From positions 39,958,162 to 40,022,161 of the forward strand of contig OU342637.1 in assembly GCA_910589415.1 (NCBI GenBank): a stretch of DNA of 64,000 bases. The letters run 5' to 3'. Positions 35,028-46,032 of the stretch are shown here, in pieces. The translations under genes were made by a program, and so were the position numbers. The DNA is from Malachius bipustulatus (taxonomy: Eukaryota > Arthropoda > Insecta > Coleoptera > Melyridae). Positions within the stretch are counted from its first letter, which is position 1, and every line of letters begins with the position of its first letter. Below the pieces are notes generated by a model, which saw only the letters and a list, made by a program, of their open reading frames with translations, did no database searches and had not been told where the DNA came from.

Positions 35028-35192
35028 TGCTATCGTGTGACTTCTGGGTATTATTTTCAGAAGTAAAACACTCAAACTTTCGATGAATAGTAATTAGGAC
35101 GAAATTACAACTTGACTTCGGTCAGACATTTTTTCTGACACTGTCATAATAACAATACATAATAATTATCATTGTTAACAAAAACAGTAACA
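35028..35192 (-). repeat. BEL/Pao 5' LTR (right in window)
   Basis: 165 bp, plus strand TGCTATCGTGTGACTTCTGG ... AACAGTAACA, followed by GTCTG. It lacks the tgcttttaa segment present in the other LTR. Confidence 0.85.
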
Positions 35193-35412
35193 GTCTGTTA
35201 CATGTGAGTTCAATTATTTCTACATTTAATATCACTTTAATTGTTAATAAAAACTGTCAAAATTTCCTTGTGAATTTTCTTCGACCTGTGACGTTGTTCA
35301 TTTGTATGCATTGCCAAAACAATAAGAAAATTTCTTTTTTGAGCTAGTTGGCTGCTAAATAGCGTTCTTTGCCTCCCCGAAAATTGTTTGGGTGGAACGG
35401 AAGGTTATAAAT

Positions 35413-35429
35413 TGGCGCCCAACGTGGCC
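35413..35429 (+). other. Primer binding site of an older LTR element
   Basis: TGGCGCCCAACGTGGCC matches the core of the primer sites at 16313 and 20027. It lies upstream of an integrase fragment, so the DNA around it is the start of the internal region of a deleted Gypsy-like element in plus orientation. Confidence 0.55.
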
Positions 35430-35760
35430 AATTTAAAGTCGAAAATGACATTTTGTATAAAAATGTCCTTGGTCGGAGTCCACTTTCAGATTCAAGCTCG
35501 TAGAGGATCATCGTTCCCACAAAGAACAGGCTAGAGATTCTGAAAATGTATCATGACGACTTTACAGCTGGTCGTCTGGGTGTCGTTTAAACAGTGTCCA
35601 GGATATCCGCACTATATTACTGACCGCGCATGAACCAGTCAGTTCAACTTTATGTGGGTGCTTTCAAAGTGTGTTCGCAATGCAAGCCCAGTAATCTTCC
35701 GCAGGCAGGACTTATGAGAAAATATAGGGATATTAAATACCCCTTTCAGATGGTTTCAGC

Positions 35761-35907
35761 TAGTGCTTCGGTCTCGGCGAGACGAGACCGAGATCAAGTT
35801 GGTCTCGTATCGGTCTCGGACCTGCGCCACCGGCTCTCGTCTCGGTCTCGGTCTCGGATCCGAGACTACTGCGAGAGTCTCGGTCAGTCTCGGTCTCGGT
35901 GGCAGTA
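35761..35907. repeat. GGTCTC-rich terminal minisatellite, left
   Basis: Degenerate ggtctcg / cgagacc repeats on both strands, mirrored at 37255-37400. The repeats may be transposase-binding subterminal motifs. Arg/Asp-rich frames across it are by-products. Confidence 0.7.
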
Positions 35908-35943
35908 ACCTTGAATAATGCAAAATGAAATGAAGAATCCATA

Positions 35944-36351
35944 TATAGTCCAATAAAGTCTAAAAAGTCATACGTATCGATTAAGAATACACATCCTTTT
36001 GATGGTTCGATTTATTTTGTTTCATATACATGGTTTTTATAGTAACCGTCCAGTTCGTCTAAACACTCCATCCCGCATAAATAAGTATACGTCAACATTG
36101 GTTTTGAATGAGAATTAAATGCACAACACAAAGGATAGAGTGTCATTACGTGAATAAATTTTCTGTAGTTGTCAGTGGCTCTCAAACTGACGTAAGCGGT
36201 TCAATTCATTGTTTGAATGATTCCTTCAATAATTTACGCTCCTTTACAACTTGACAATTAACTGTCTGACATTTTCTGGTGAAATTAAAAATATTAATTC
36301 GGACGGTTAGTGTGACGTCACATCTGACTTTTTAAAGTTAATCCTACTATA
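35944..36351 (+). mobile_element. 400-bp MITE family, copy 2 (nested in hAT)
   Basis: Ends TATAGTCCAATAAAGTC and ...AATCCTACTATA form an imperfect inverted repeat. Very similar to copy 3 (51474-51876, inverted) and more diverged from copy 1 (10067). Contains gtgacgtcacatctgac. Noncoding. Confidence 0.85.
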
Positions 36352-36578
36352 CTAACATCATCTGCTGTGCGTGTGCGTCTCATACATTTACCGGTTAATA
36401 TAACCAGCTTCGCAGCCCCTCAAGTGGTCCGTTCAGCACTGTTGAAACGTAGTGAAAACAAACAAACACTTTTATTGCAGTTGTAGATTTTATGCGGTTG
36501 TACCTACCTAGTAATATTTCAGCAGCACGTGAAAATTGGGTTTAATTTTTCGCTGTTTGTTTAGTCGGTGGAATCAAG

Positions 36579-36695
36579 ATGCCAAAACGCAAACATAAAC
36601 AATCTGTATCTGAAAACTCACAAGAGAGTGATATGGAAAGTAGTCTAGGGCAGCCAGCTGAAATCGAACCGGAAACTGAAAGTGTTAATAAATAA
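36579..36695 (+). CDS. Short ORF in hAT interior, possible transposase N-terminus remnant
   Basis: A 38-residue peptide beginning MPKRKHKQSVSENS, basic then acidic, ending at TAA with an AATAAA overlapping the stop. Position after a leader inside the hAT-like element suggests the first codons of a lost transposase or accessory protein. The peptide was not recognised. Confidence 0.3.
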   Translation: MPKRKHKQSVSENSQESDMESSLGQPAEIEPETESVNK

Positions 36696-37254
36696 TAAAT
36701 TTTTCTTTCTTTAATCTTTAGATTAGTTTTTTCGATCGGGGACTTCTTATTTAATAAAAATAGGTAGGTATACCTACGTAGGTACCTAAAAGATATATAC
36801 AAATAGTTAGTGAAAACACAGTAACAGCAGTATGTTAAGAGTTAATTGGGAATTTTGTCTTAATTGAGGCTAAACGGAACTCTGTTTGCCAGCCAAGCTT
36901 TCGGAAAAATTAATTTTCCTCGACAGGGCTAAAATAATCGAAAATTCAATACATTAATAAAATTATATAATTAAATTCATACTTACTTACTGTGCAAGTG
37001 AGCTTCAATTAAAGCATTTCTTTTATAAAATTGCACTACCCTGACGACGGAAATAAATTTTTACGAAAGCCTGCGGCTGGCAAAGAGTTACATTTAATCG
37101 CTCTTAGTTAAGACAGAATTCACATTTAATAACCGTTAACATACTTTAGTTCAAACAAGTCTTTAAATAAATTCTGTCATGCTTCAATTTCAATTCTAAT
37201 TTAGTACAAACACTGTAAGTTACAAGAATTCTATTATATTTAATTGACAAATAT

Positions 37255-37400
37255 GTACCGAGAGCGAGACTGAGCGAGACTCTCGGAGTTTTAGTCTCGG
37301 TCTCGCTCCCGGTCTCGGTCATGGAGTATCGGTCTCGGTGTCGGTCTCGGTCTCGTTACGATACCGAGAGCGAGACCGAAAAAGTCTCGGTATCGCCAGA
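37255..37400. repeat. GGTCTC-rich terminal minisatellite, right
   Basis: Counterpart of 35761-35907, with runs such as ggtctcggtgtcggtctcgg, reaching the right terminus of the hAT-like element. Confidence 0.7.
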
Positions 37401-38930
37401 AGCACTAGTTTCATTCAGCCGATTTGTTAGGTCCTTACCCTAGATCTAAAAAGGGGAATCGATTTTTGCTTGTGGTGTGTGACTGGTTCACAAAGTTCGT
37501 GTTGGTTCAACTCTTAGCTAAAGCTACTTCTGCAGCCATAGTGAAGTTTAAGTGATGACCAGGCACTAACAAGACTCTTATCATGTCTTTGGTCATTGTT
37601 AGGTTATCTTCTCTCCTTTAAAATTTTAAGAAAAAATTGTCGTGGATGCAGTGGGCGAGTAGTCTCTACGACAATCGTGGACATAGCGACATTCGTTTTT
37701 ATTACCGATGGATTTTACTGCTAAAACGGTTAATAATCGGTTAGCCGGTTAGAAAAGTTTCCAAGTTGTTTCATAAAAAGCACAGTCCTATAATGTTGTT
37801 ATTCAACTTGGTAGATAATATTGTCCTTGTATAAGTGTACTATGCCTTAGTTATTATTAGGCATATTTGTTATCATTACCGTAGTGTAATATTGTATGTA
37901 CTTATTATGTTGAGAGAAGCACCCTTGTGAGAGATGTATGCAATTTTGGAGTTCATGGCTGCAGACGGCGGATCATCTTCGTACGAGTTTCCATTGTGCC
38001 TCTACTATGGCTACAAAACAATAACACGAAGTGTTACTGGCCAGTCTCAACGAAGAATGTCCCTTTAAGCAAGTTAGTTGAAAGTCAGACTCCATTTAAA
38101 AGTTTCTGGCCGAGATATAAAATTTACAAAGTTCATTATAAGACAGGTATTTTTCTTTCTAGTTTCATAATATGTATGTATCATATACCTACACTAAATA
38201 ACTGACTGTTTTAGAGGCATACAAGTTAGCAGAAAAGAAATTGTCACAGGTAACAGATTCAACAGAATCTATGGATACTAATAGCAGTACAAGAAGTGTT
38301 TGTCAAAAAATGATAATGACATCCAATGGCAGCTCTTCATCCATTGATGACATTAACGACTTACCACCCCAGGATGACCATGATGTTGCACCATCCACGA
38401 AGAGGTTCATCAGAGAAAATAATTATTTATACCCTGACGATGCACCGCCCATTAAGAGTTTAAGAACAGATTATGTACAGGGTGAGTACTTTGATTAAAC
38501 GACAAACTTTCAGCTAAAGTAGACTTTCATCATCTAAATATGTGAATATTTTAGATATCGAGCTAGAAAGAATTGATGATGGAAAGTCCATTAGTAGCAG
38601 TGATGTTATTTCGCATGCATCTACGTCAACAGCTTCAACAAAGACCGTTACTTCATCAACAGCTTCAACAAAGACCGTTACTTCATCAGGTATGTTTTAT
38701 AAATACTAGTCGCCTATAAAGAATATAATACGAATCTCAGCAGAATTTTTAATTATTATGTATAAAGAGTGAGCAACAAAAAATATAGACTCATGGTAGT
38801 TCATAGAAAGAGTGAGATATGAAATAAGGTATATCTTCTGAAAATCAATTACAATTTATTTACAGATTATTTCGACAGATTAGCTCGGAATAACGTCTTG
38901 ACATATACGTGACGAAATTCATGACTTTTC

Positions 38931-39930
38931 TCAATGACGTCTAAATAAAATAGACCCCCTTGTTTACATTTTTACAGAATCATTCATTGCTCCTCCGCAA
39001 TTGCATGTTTGCCAAACCGTTACTGTGACAAGATTTTTGAATACTATCGTTCTTGAAACCATGGCGTAAATATGTAAACAAGACATTATCAATACAAACC
39101 GCGCGAAGTACTTTTTACTAATAATTAAATAGCATAATATTTCTAATAAACTCGAATAACAATAATATGGGATAGACGTGATTAAATCATATTTGAATAT
39201 AATTTTCAATGTTAAGAAATGAAACACAAAATGCGCGGCAAGGACGTATGTTTACGCGACTACGATATTTTTACAAATTTTACAAATTCATTCATCATTT
39301 CGAGTGCGGTGTTGTCCCTATTTTGATTTCATTAGACGAGTGTTTTACAAATTGGATGACTTTACAACTTCAACTGTTACACCAGTTCCTTCCTAAGATT
39401 TGCGTTCTGGTTTAATTTAGAAATATCTATACATTTGTCTCAAAAATTTCACAAATCACCTTTATTGAGGGTCTAATAAATAACAAAAAATATTATGAAT
39501 GTCTTTTGTAATCTACTAGTTAAATATGCTAAAGCACCTATGTATTGTCTTAGCTTTCCTGTGAACCAGGAGAAGAGGTTGCTTTGGCTTTCTGTACATC
39601 TAAGAAAAGTATTTTATAGGATTAATCTTCATACAGACAGATAAGTACGGTATTCCATTAATCATACAAAGTAATCCAAACTCGCTATTTTTCGTCCCAA
39701 ATACACAGGAAATAATAATTATCTTGAAAAACCCTACGCTACTGGCTCTCATCGCGAAGGTCTCTGACGGCATTGCCATTTTCACCACAAACCTCTGTTT
39801 ATGCGATCGGTCACTCATTTTCCCACTAACATGAAGATACAAGTTAGATGATGGATTTCGATTATTTCATATTTATGAATGGAATGTTGGGTCTACGAGT
39901 ATTTTTTTAGACGTCATTGACTTTTCTACA
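38931..39930. repeat. Possible 1-kb element with short inverted ends
   Basis: caatgacgtctaaataaa near 38931 is mirrored by tttttttagacgtcattg near 39921. No coding sequence is recognised between them and no target duplication is visible. It falls in the long gap between DUF4806 exons. Confidence 0.35.
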
Positions 39931-40246
39931 CTTTTCTCATTACTTTTGAACGATTTACTCGATCTAGGCCAAATAAATAAAACTTACATTCATTTTGAAC
40001 CTATTGTAACCTTTCAAAGTGTGAACCTTCCAGCGCTCTTCGAAATTATTTTTTTATGTTCCCTTTTCTTATTTTTTTATACAATTACCGCAAAAAGATA
40101 CTCATGCAACGGCTATACTGGAGAATTATCCAGGCAATAATTATAATATTGTTCTGTCTCCTATGTTAATTCAAGTTTTTGCTGCGTTCTTGAGATATTT
40201 TTAAAAATTCAGGGCAATGTATAATTAACCATTGTTTCATCAATAT

Positions 40247-40968
40247 ACAGGTGATTCATGTGTGACCTTACATAGACCAATGGTGATAAGCGGATTTCAA
40301 GGCGGGTCGAAAACCACAAAAGCAATTTTTTTTGTGATTAATTACGAAGTTACAGGGTCTTTTATGTCTCAAGTACAAAACTTTGATGGGCGATATTTAT
40401 GAAACGGTTGAAGATATTTTATCGAAATTTACTAAAGATTGTGTGCATTCCGGAAACTTATCAAAACTGCCTTCTGAGTTAATTAAATATCTAGGACCGG
40501 ACTTGAAAATTTTTGCCCCCATGGTCTTTATTGAAAAAGTTAATTTTCTTATGACGCTTCTAAAAAACTGTCATCGAATTTGAAAAGTTAAGAAAAAACT
40601 CAAAAACTCTATGGAAATCATTCCTCAATTTGAATGGCACACCCAAACCGTCTCGAAAAAAAAAAGTCAAAGTAAAACTTCTCAGTAGATTATCGTTTTC
40701 GAGCAGACATATTTTACTTAATGTTCGTCTGAATTCCTTCAAATTAATTTTTTGACTTGTTTCTATGGGAAAAATGTTTGACAGAAGCCCAAGCTTTATT
40801 ACTGGGAAATCGGGTGTCAACTACAAAATTTTCGGATTTCACTAATAATCACAAATAATTTCACTAATAACGAATACGCAGACATTATGTTTGTGTATGG
40901 TTTCTGCAATGGAAATTCAAGAGCAGCTGCGAGAGAATACCATACAAGATTCCCCAATCCCGACCCCG
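40247..40968 (+). pseudogene. Mariner-type remnant with DUF4817 helix-turn-helix fragment
   Basis: tacaggtgattcatgtgtga at about 40246 resembles the left end of a mariner-type element. At 40869-40966 an open segment codes for [17 protein letters not shown] and then RFPNPDP, the N-terminal DNA-binding fold seen in these transposases. It then joins directly to Gypsy gag sequence, so the rest of the transposase is gone. Confidence 0.6.
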
Positions 40969-40981
40969 TCACGAGTCAGGT

Positions 40982-41240
40982 AACCAAGAGCACTGCTTCT
41001 ACCACCGAACATTTGGTGCTAAAGCCAGACAGTGTCAACAACCATGCACATTTGTATCGGGAAACGAAGAGCGCCATCGCGAATAGAGGCAATTCACGAC
41101 GGCATAGAGAGTTCCAAACGACTTTTTATGACGGACAACGACACTAAAAGACAGTTTTTAATAGACACAGGTGCCGACGTGAGTGTGTTTTCGCGAAGGT
41201 TCGTCCCCACATCTCCGGATACCCACCCAGTTCGTCCTAT
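40982..41240 (+). pseudogene. Gypsy gag-knuckle and protease fragment
   Basis: 40982-41083 codes for [16 protein letters not shown], a variant Cys/His segment common just upstream of the protease in insect Gypsy elements. After a stop and frame change, 41128-41240 codes for FLIDTGADVSV, the protease active-site box with the catalytic Asp. It ends abruptly at 41241 in the exon-array unit. It may belong with the integrase at 44739-45975, the RT part having been lost. Confidence 0.7.
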
Positions 41241-41915
41241 ACCGGTGCCGGTGAGTCAGACAGCGTAGAGCTGGGGGAGATCGGCCGGGGTGGCGCCGGA
41301 AGGGTAAGCACTTTTCATTACGTGAACAACAACGTAACAATTTACATTAGGCCCACAGGGTGCCAGCTTATTGCTAGATTGAAATTGGCACTCTCTACTC
41401 TATTGATAATCTCGTTACCTCTAATAAAGATACTCGGCGGAGTTTTATTTTATTTTATTTTTTTCAGCTGTAGTGGGTGTAAAACCTTCTTCATCAAAAA
41501 CAGCAAAGACCCCACTTTCACCTGCGTAGGGACCGGGAACTGCGAAATCACGGTCGCCACGCGGAACGAGTGAGTATACTCTTATAGGTCTCTCTCCAGT
41601 TTATTATGTACAGGCTGGAACCGACGCGACGTAGGCGAACTCTGGCACAAATTTGTTTTTTCCTATTTTTACAAGTAAATTTTCCACATTAACACGGTTT
41701 GTACCAAATTTTTCAGAACACCGGTGCCGGTGAGTCAGACAGCGGAGAGCTGGGGGAGATCAGCCGGGGTGGCGCCGGAAGGGTAAGCATTTTTCATTAC
41801 GTGAACAACAACGTAACAAGTTACATTAGGCCCACAGGGTGCCAGCTTATTGCTAGATTGAAATTGGCCTCTCTACTCTATTGATAATCTCGTTACCTCT
41901 AATAAAGATACTCGG
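41241..41915 (+). repeat. Exon-array block 1: units with nuclear-receptor zinc-finger exon
   Basis: Contains exon B fragment 41241-41303, exon A 41468-41569 and exon B 41717-41782, each with acceptor cag before and donor gtgagt or gtaagc after. Exon A (102 nt) codes for CSGCKTFFIKNSK, then C-x5-C and TRNE. That is the second half of nuclear-receptor zinc finger 1 and the first two Cys of finger 2. Nuclear receptors use this C4 domain to bind DNA. Exon B (66 nt) codes for a Gly/Glu-rich linker. The block ends in the segmental duplication at 41916. Confidence 0.65.
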
Positions 41916-42422
41916 CAACTAATTACAAGGAACTCTCAGATGAAAACCGGTTTTTTATGATGAAACCCGAAAGTTTAAATAAATAACTCCCTCACTAATT
42001 TACTAAAGTCTAATAGGTAATTCGATTTCTTTCATTGTGGATTTATTTTAGCCGTTTCAGGCAAACGAAATTGATTTTTTCCTATTAATAGATACACGGG
42101 CGTGTAATTTTTTTAAACGTTTAGTATGGTCATTACGTGTACACGTTTACACATGTACACGTTTCATCGCTAGAAGAAACTAATGAAGGTATCGTTCCAG
42201 CTTCCCTCATCTTGGTAAACAAACAAACATCAGCTGACTGAAGCTGAAACTGGAAAGAAGGTGATGTGGCGGACTGTCAGCCGTCTACTAAGTCGACATC
42301 GAGTCATCGTGTCGAGGGACAAGAGGTCGAGAGGAGAGTGACAGAATGAGCATAAAGGGAAGATCGCCAACGACTCGGGTGCATTCACGACCAGTACCAA
42401 GTTCCAATCCAAGTTATAAGTT
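41916..42422. repeat. 507-bp segmental duplication, copy 1
   Basis: Matches 53629-54135 from caactaattacaaggaactc to ccaagttataagtt with only a few changes. It includes the inverted motif cgtgtacacgtttacacatg. In both copies it directly follows an exon-array unit; downstream the two sites diverge, here into noncoding sequence and in copy 2 into a gag-like frame. Confidence 0.85.
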
Positions 42423-43227
42423 ATTTGTTAATTACCGTCTAAAGGCGGCATTCGTGACTACTGTTACATTTCATAATTCATTCTTTGTTCTTTGATGTAA
42501 ATTGTCGAAACGATCCTTGTGTTAAAAGTAATTTTCCAATTTCAATCGTTGTCAATAAAAAGGTGCTCAATTTCAATCCCAGAGTATTTATCATAAACTC
42601 CCAAAAGATCAGTGGTTGAATTCGGTTGCTTTTTGTTTTGTTGTTGTTGGTTGGTTTTTTGGTTGTGTGTGTGTGTGTGTGTCTATCTGTGTAGTGTATA
42701 GTTTTAGTTCGCGGTTGCGGCGATAATAGGACAAAGGGGAATCAAATTACAAAAAATTACATTACGAGACCATACTGAAGACTACTGTAATTATTGTACG
42801 GTAATTAATTGATAGTTTCCGCACCGGGATTAGGCAAGGTGAAAATGGGGACAGTTGTTGACAGCTTTAAAATAGTATGCACAAAAGAAAAAATGGGATA
42901 TATTTTAGTGTATCCCCCATCAATGGGAATTTGATGGAAAACTATACAGGCTAGATCATTTAACCCAATCACGAAGGGGAACCTGAAGAAGTAACCCAGC
43001 CACTGCTCGTGAAGCCCATTGAGTTGAATATCCCTGCATTTTAAAGTGTGCTGGTATTAAATGTTTCAAGGAAGCTATTGAATTGGAAAAAAAAACTAAC
43101 TGATTGCACTGATACTGATTCCGAGGAAGCGCAGGTTCTAAGTTCCATGAAAATAACACAGAAATCACAGGTATGACTAAGAAGCTTCGTATTTCAGGCT
43201 GTTTCATAATATTACCTCTTCTTTGAA
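42423..43227. other. Noncoding interval with (GT)n microsatellite
   Basis: A GT run lies at 42665-42683. A purine-rich aggacaaaggggaatc at 42729 could be a polypurine tract, but no LTR follows. The remainder has no clear feature apart from a possible DUF4806 exon at about 43100-43175. Confidence 0.35.
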
Positions 43228-43908
43228 GAAACGTTCAATTGCTATGAAAAAAATATGGCAGAAAGTCACTTGACGGATAGAAATTACTTATTACGTTCTA
43301 TGAACAAGCTGGAAAGTAGGACTCTAGCTGCACAAGAAAACCAGAATAAACTTCTTTTTCAAGAACATGTCAAACCAATCTCCCATTTAGAAAATCCGCC
43401 TTCTAGTTCTGGGTGTCTGTCTCCCTCTGTGGTATATAGTGCAGTCCCTCAATATGAAGAACTCGTGATGCACAATGATGGTATACATATGAATTATTCC
43501 ATTAGTAAATGTAAGTATCCATATTTTTTGAATATGTATTTTTTGAATAATAAAGCCTTGCTGTTTTGTTCGTTCAGCGTCGCCGCAAGTGAAGTTTGAT
43601 GCTACGAGTGAATTCAACGAATTGAAACAAGATATAGCGAATATTCATAACGAACTATCAGATCTGAAACGAGAAATCAAAAGTGGTTATTGTAAGATTA
43701 ACACAAACTTGGACGAAATCTATAAAACGTTTACAGAAATCAATGTGTCACTTTGTCGAACAAAAGACACTCAACAAACGAAGAAAGACTTTCTCCACAC
43801 TTTCAATTTTCCAATGAAAACATGTGAAGAAATTGTGAGATTGGAAAATGAAAGTCGCACTAACCATGAACTTGAATCGCAGTTGGTAAATACTCTTTCT
43901 TTTATATA

Positions 43909-44661
43909 CCGTGTGTCCCCGGATAGGTGAAACGACTCTTATAAAAGACAAAATTTTTTTGATTTTAATTATAATTTTTTGGGGTTCAGCCCTGCTTGGC
44001 TAAAGAGTAATTTCTAACAAAATATTAGTTTTGAAAAATCAAGTATGCCTTGGAAATTTCCAAGAAACCGGTTTTTCTGGTGAGTAAAGTGCCTTTTATG
44101 GGGCAAATACGACAAAATGTTATTTGAAAAAGTTGTTCAGAATCAACATTGAGGTCTCTATACCATCTATACCAAATTTCAAAATCATAGGTCAACTTTT
44201 ATTTTTTCATTTATTTTTATGTTTTATTTCACAAATCAAAGAATTTCATTTTGTAACAAAGACTGCCATGGAAAAACCAAATTGTACCCATAGCAATAGC
44301 AATTTATCAATATCAGTCTTTGTTACAAATGAAATTCTTTGATTTGTGAAATAAACATAAAAGTAAATGTAAAAGATCAAAGTTGGCCTATGATTTTGAA
44401 ATTTGGTATACGGACCTAAATGTTGATTCTTAACAACTTTTTCAAATAACATTTTTTCGTATTTGCCACATAAAAGGCACTTTACTCCACAGAAAAAATG
44501 TTGTTTTTTTTAATTTCCAAGACATGCTTGATTTTTCAAAACTAAAATTTTGTTATAAGTTACTCTTTAACCAAGCAGAGCTGAACCCCAAAAAATGAAA
44601 ATTAAAATAAAAAATTTTTTGTCTTTTATAAGAGTCGTTTCACCTATCCGGGGACACACGG
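43909..44661. mobile_element. Inverted-repeat MITE (TA|CCGTGTGTCCCCGGATAGG ends)
   Basis: 753 bp with arms of about 360 bp and TA at 43907 and 44662. The two arms share phrases such as gtgaaacgactcttataaaa and ttatttcacaaatcaaagaa. It interrupts the DUF4806 gene just after the exon ending at 43885. Non-coding, mariner-type by ends. Confidence 0.85.
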
Positions 44662-44738
44662 TATGTCGCAGCCTTCTGGTGAAATTGGCCATTTCATGAA
44701 ATGCTGCCAGATAGTGAAATGATTGCGTATTTCACTAA

Positions 44739-45975
44739 ATGGCTAACATTTTTAGACATTTCATGAAACGCAAACACATTTCTGCCATAGAATGTATTAA
44801 CGACTCAGAAACAATAGATTTTCATGAATTTGCCACCGCCCAGAAAACCGACATCGAGTTGGAGAAACTCATGCATGAGCAGCGACACTGGACTCACGAT
44901 GAAGCGAATCAGTTTTTCACATCTAGACTGTGACCTTTTTTGCGACACATCATCAGACTCAGTCAGACCTTTTGTTCCAGTAAAATTACGAAAGAAAATT
45001 TTCAGAAAATTCCATAGTCTGTCTCATCCAAGCGCTCGTGCTACAACCCGGCTGATTACAGGAAGGTACGTTTGGCCATCAATTAATAAGGACATTAATA
45101 CCTGGTGTCGAGAATGTATTGACTGCCAGAGATGCAAGATTTCTCGACACACTTTCAGTCCTATCGCAAGCTTTACACCACCAAGCGAAAGGTTCGAACA
45201 TGTGCATCTCGACATTGTCGGACCACTTCCGCGATCAAAGGGATACTCCTACCTGTTGACGTGCGTTGATCGTTTCACCCGCTGGCCAGAAGCTTTTTCG
45301 ATTGGGGACATCTCAGCTGAGACCGTCGCTCATGCTTTCCTTTACAACTGGATCTCTCGCTTCGGCGTCCCACTGAGGGTGACAACAGACCGAGGATGCC
45401 AGTTCGATCCGCACCTGTTCAGAGCTTTGACTCAGTTGTCCGGTATTTCTCACATCCGCACAACCTCGTACCACCCGCAAGGAAACGGCATGGTTGAACG
45501 TGTGCACAGGCAACTCAAGGCTGCAATTTCTTGCCACAACTGTTCCAGCTGGACGGAAATTCTCCCGCTAGTGCTCCTTGGAATTCGCAGTGCACTCAAA
45601 GAAGACCTGAAAACCACTTCTGCAGAACTCGTCTATGGAAAAAGCTTACGCCTACCTGGTGAACTCTTTGTCCCTGGCCCGGAACAGCAAGCATCTGAAT
45701 TCGGCAAGCGCCTGCAAGAACATTTTAAAACTATTCGCCCTCAGCAACCAGTTTATCATAACAAGACTCCGACTTTCATTCACCGAAGCCTGTCTTCTAG
45801 CACTCACGTGTTCGTTAGACATGATGCCGTCCGCAGACCCTCACAACCTTCCTACGACGGACCCTATCCTGTAATCAATCGTCATGAGAAATATTTTACA
45901 CTCTGGATTAAAGAAAAGGAACAAACAGTGTCTGTTGATCGATTGAAACCGGCCTTTACATCAAGCAACGACTAG
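44739..45975 (+). pseudogene. Gypsy integrase region, 5' truncated and frameshifted
   Basis: 44739-44932 codes for the linker before integrase ([18 protein letters not shown], then [11 protein letters not shown]). A frame change near 44920 leads into 44930-45975. That frame has the HHCC zinc finger (HSLSHPS...[11 protein letters not shown]), the catalytic core ([18 protein letters not shown] with first Asp, TTDRGCQFD with second, and [12 protein letters not shown] with Glu) and a C-terminal region ending DRLKPAF. The domain is otherwise complete with all three acidic residues. RT and RNase H are missing, so it is a fragment. Confidence 0.85.
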
Positions 45976-46032
45976 CCGGACCCCCATCATGATCATTCGT
46001 ATTCCCAACCTGTTCCAGCCTCGCAACATCAG

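Larger units (their letters stand above)
28425..35192 (-). mobile_element. BEL/Pao LTR retrotransposon, complete, with GTCTG target duplication
   Basis: Left LTR 28425-28598 (174 bp) and right LTR 35028-35192 (165 bp) share their sequence apart from a 9-bp indel (tgcttttaa region) and single changes. Both have TG/CA termini. A 5-bp GTCTG flanks the element at 28420-28424 and 35193-35197. Gag and pol lie in a single minus-strand frame. A polypurine tract and a TGG-starting primer site are at the expected places. LTR similarity suggests a relatively recent insertion, yet the coding region has nonsense mutations. Confidence 0.9.
35761..37407. mobile_element. Non-autonomous hAT-like element with GGTCTC-rich ends
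   Basis: Ends TAGTGCTTC (35761) and GAAGCACTA (37407) are inverted. The 8-bp target duplication is GTTTCAGC on the left (35753-35760). The right copy reads GTTTCA, TTCA, GC, that is the same with a 4-bp tandem slip. Eight-bp duplication and TAGTGCTTC-like ends fit hAT. Each end has about 150 bp of degenerate GGTCTC repeats. The interior has a nested MITE copy (35944-36351) and a short ORF at 36579. Confidence 0.65.
35630..37557 (+). pseudogene. Gypsy-type integrase fragment split by a hAT element
   Basis: Left piece (35630-35760): FKVCSQCKPSNLPQAGLM, the CxxC half of the integrase zinc-binding region, then KYPFQMVSA. Right piece (about 37418-37557): GPYPRSKKGNRFLLVVCDWF and on to AAIVKF before a stop. 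The two pieces join across the hAT insertion at the usual start of the catalytic core (D-x-x-GP). The upstream polyprotein is missing. Integrase would catalyse cDNA insertion; this copy is dead. Confidence 0.7.
37935..43885 (+). pseudogene. DUF4806-type multi-exon gene, fragmented by insertions
   Basis: Supported exons: 37935-38146 (MYAILEFM then, after a frameshift near 37975, NTKCYWPVSTKNVPLSKLV), 38215-38481, 38555-38689, about 43228-43510 and 43578-43885. Splice phases agree across neighbouring exons. An additional exon near 43100-43175 is possible. The last exon (FNELKQDIANIHNELSDLK coiled coil, then FNFPMKTCEEIVRLE) matches the start of a DUF4806 domain, a family expanded in insects, often near mobile elements; its function is unknown. 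The C-terminal exon is missing, cut by the element at 43909. About 4.5 kb of foreign DNA separates the third and later exons. Probably non-functional. Confidence 0.55.

Noticed and set aside
35756..35953. Arg/Asp and Arg/Ser-rich ORFs resembling splicing-factor RS domains
   Set aside because: They are translations of the degenerate GGTCTC array at the hAT end.
40383..40583. 66-residue ORF near the mariner remnant
   Set aside because: No motif, AT-rich, lies between a mariner-type end and its HTH fragment; chance open frame is the simplest explanation.
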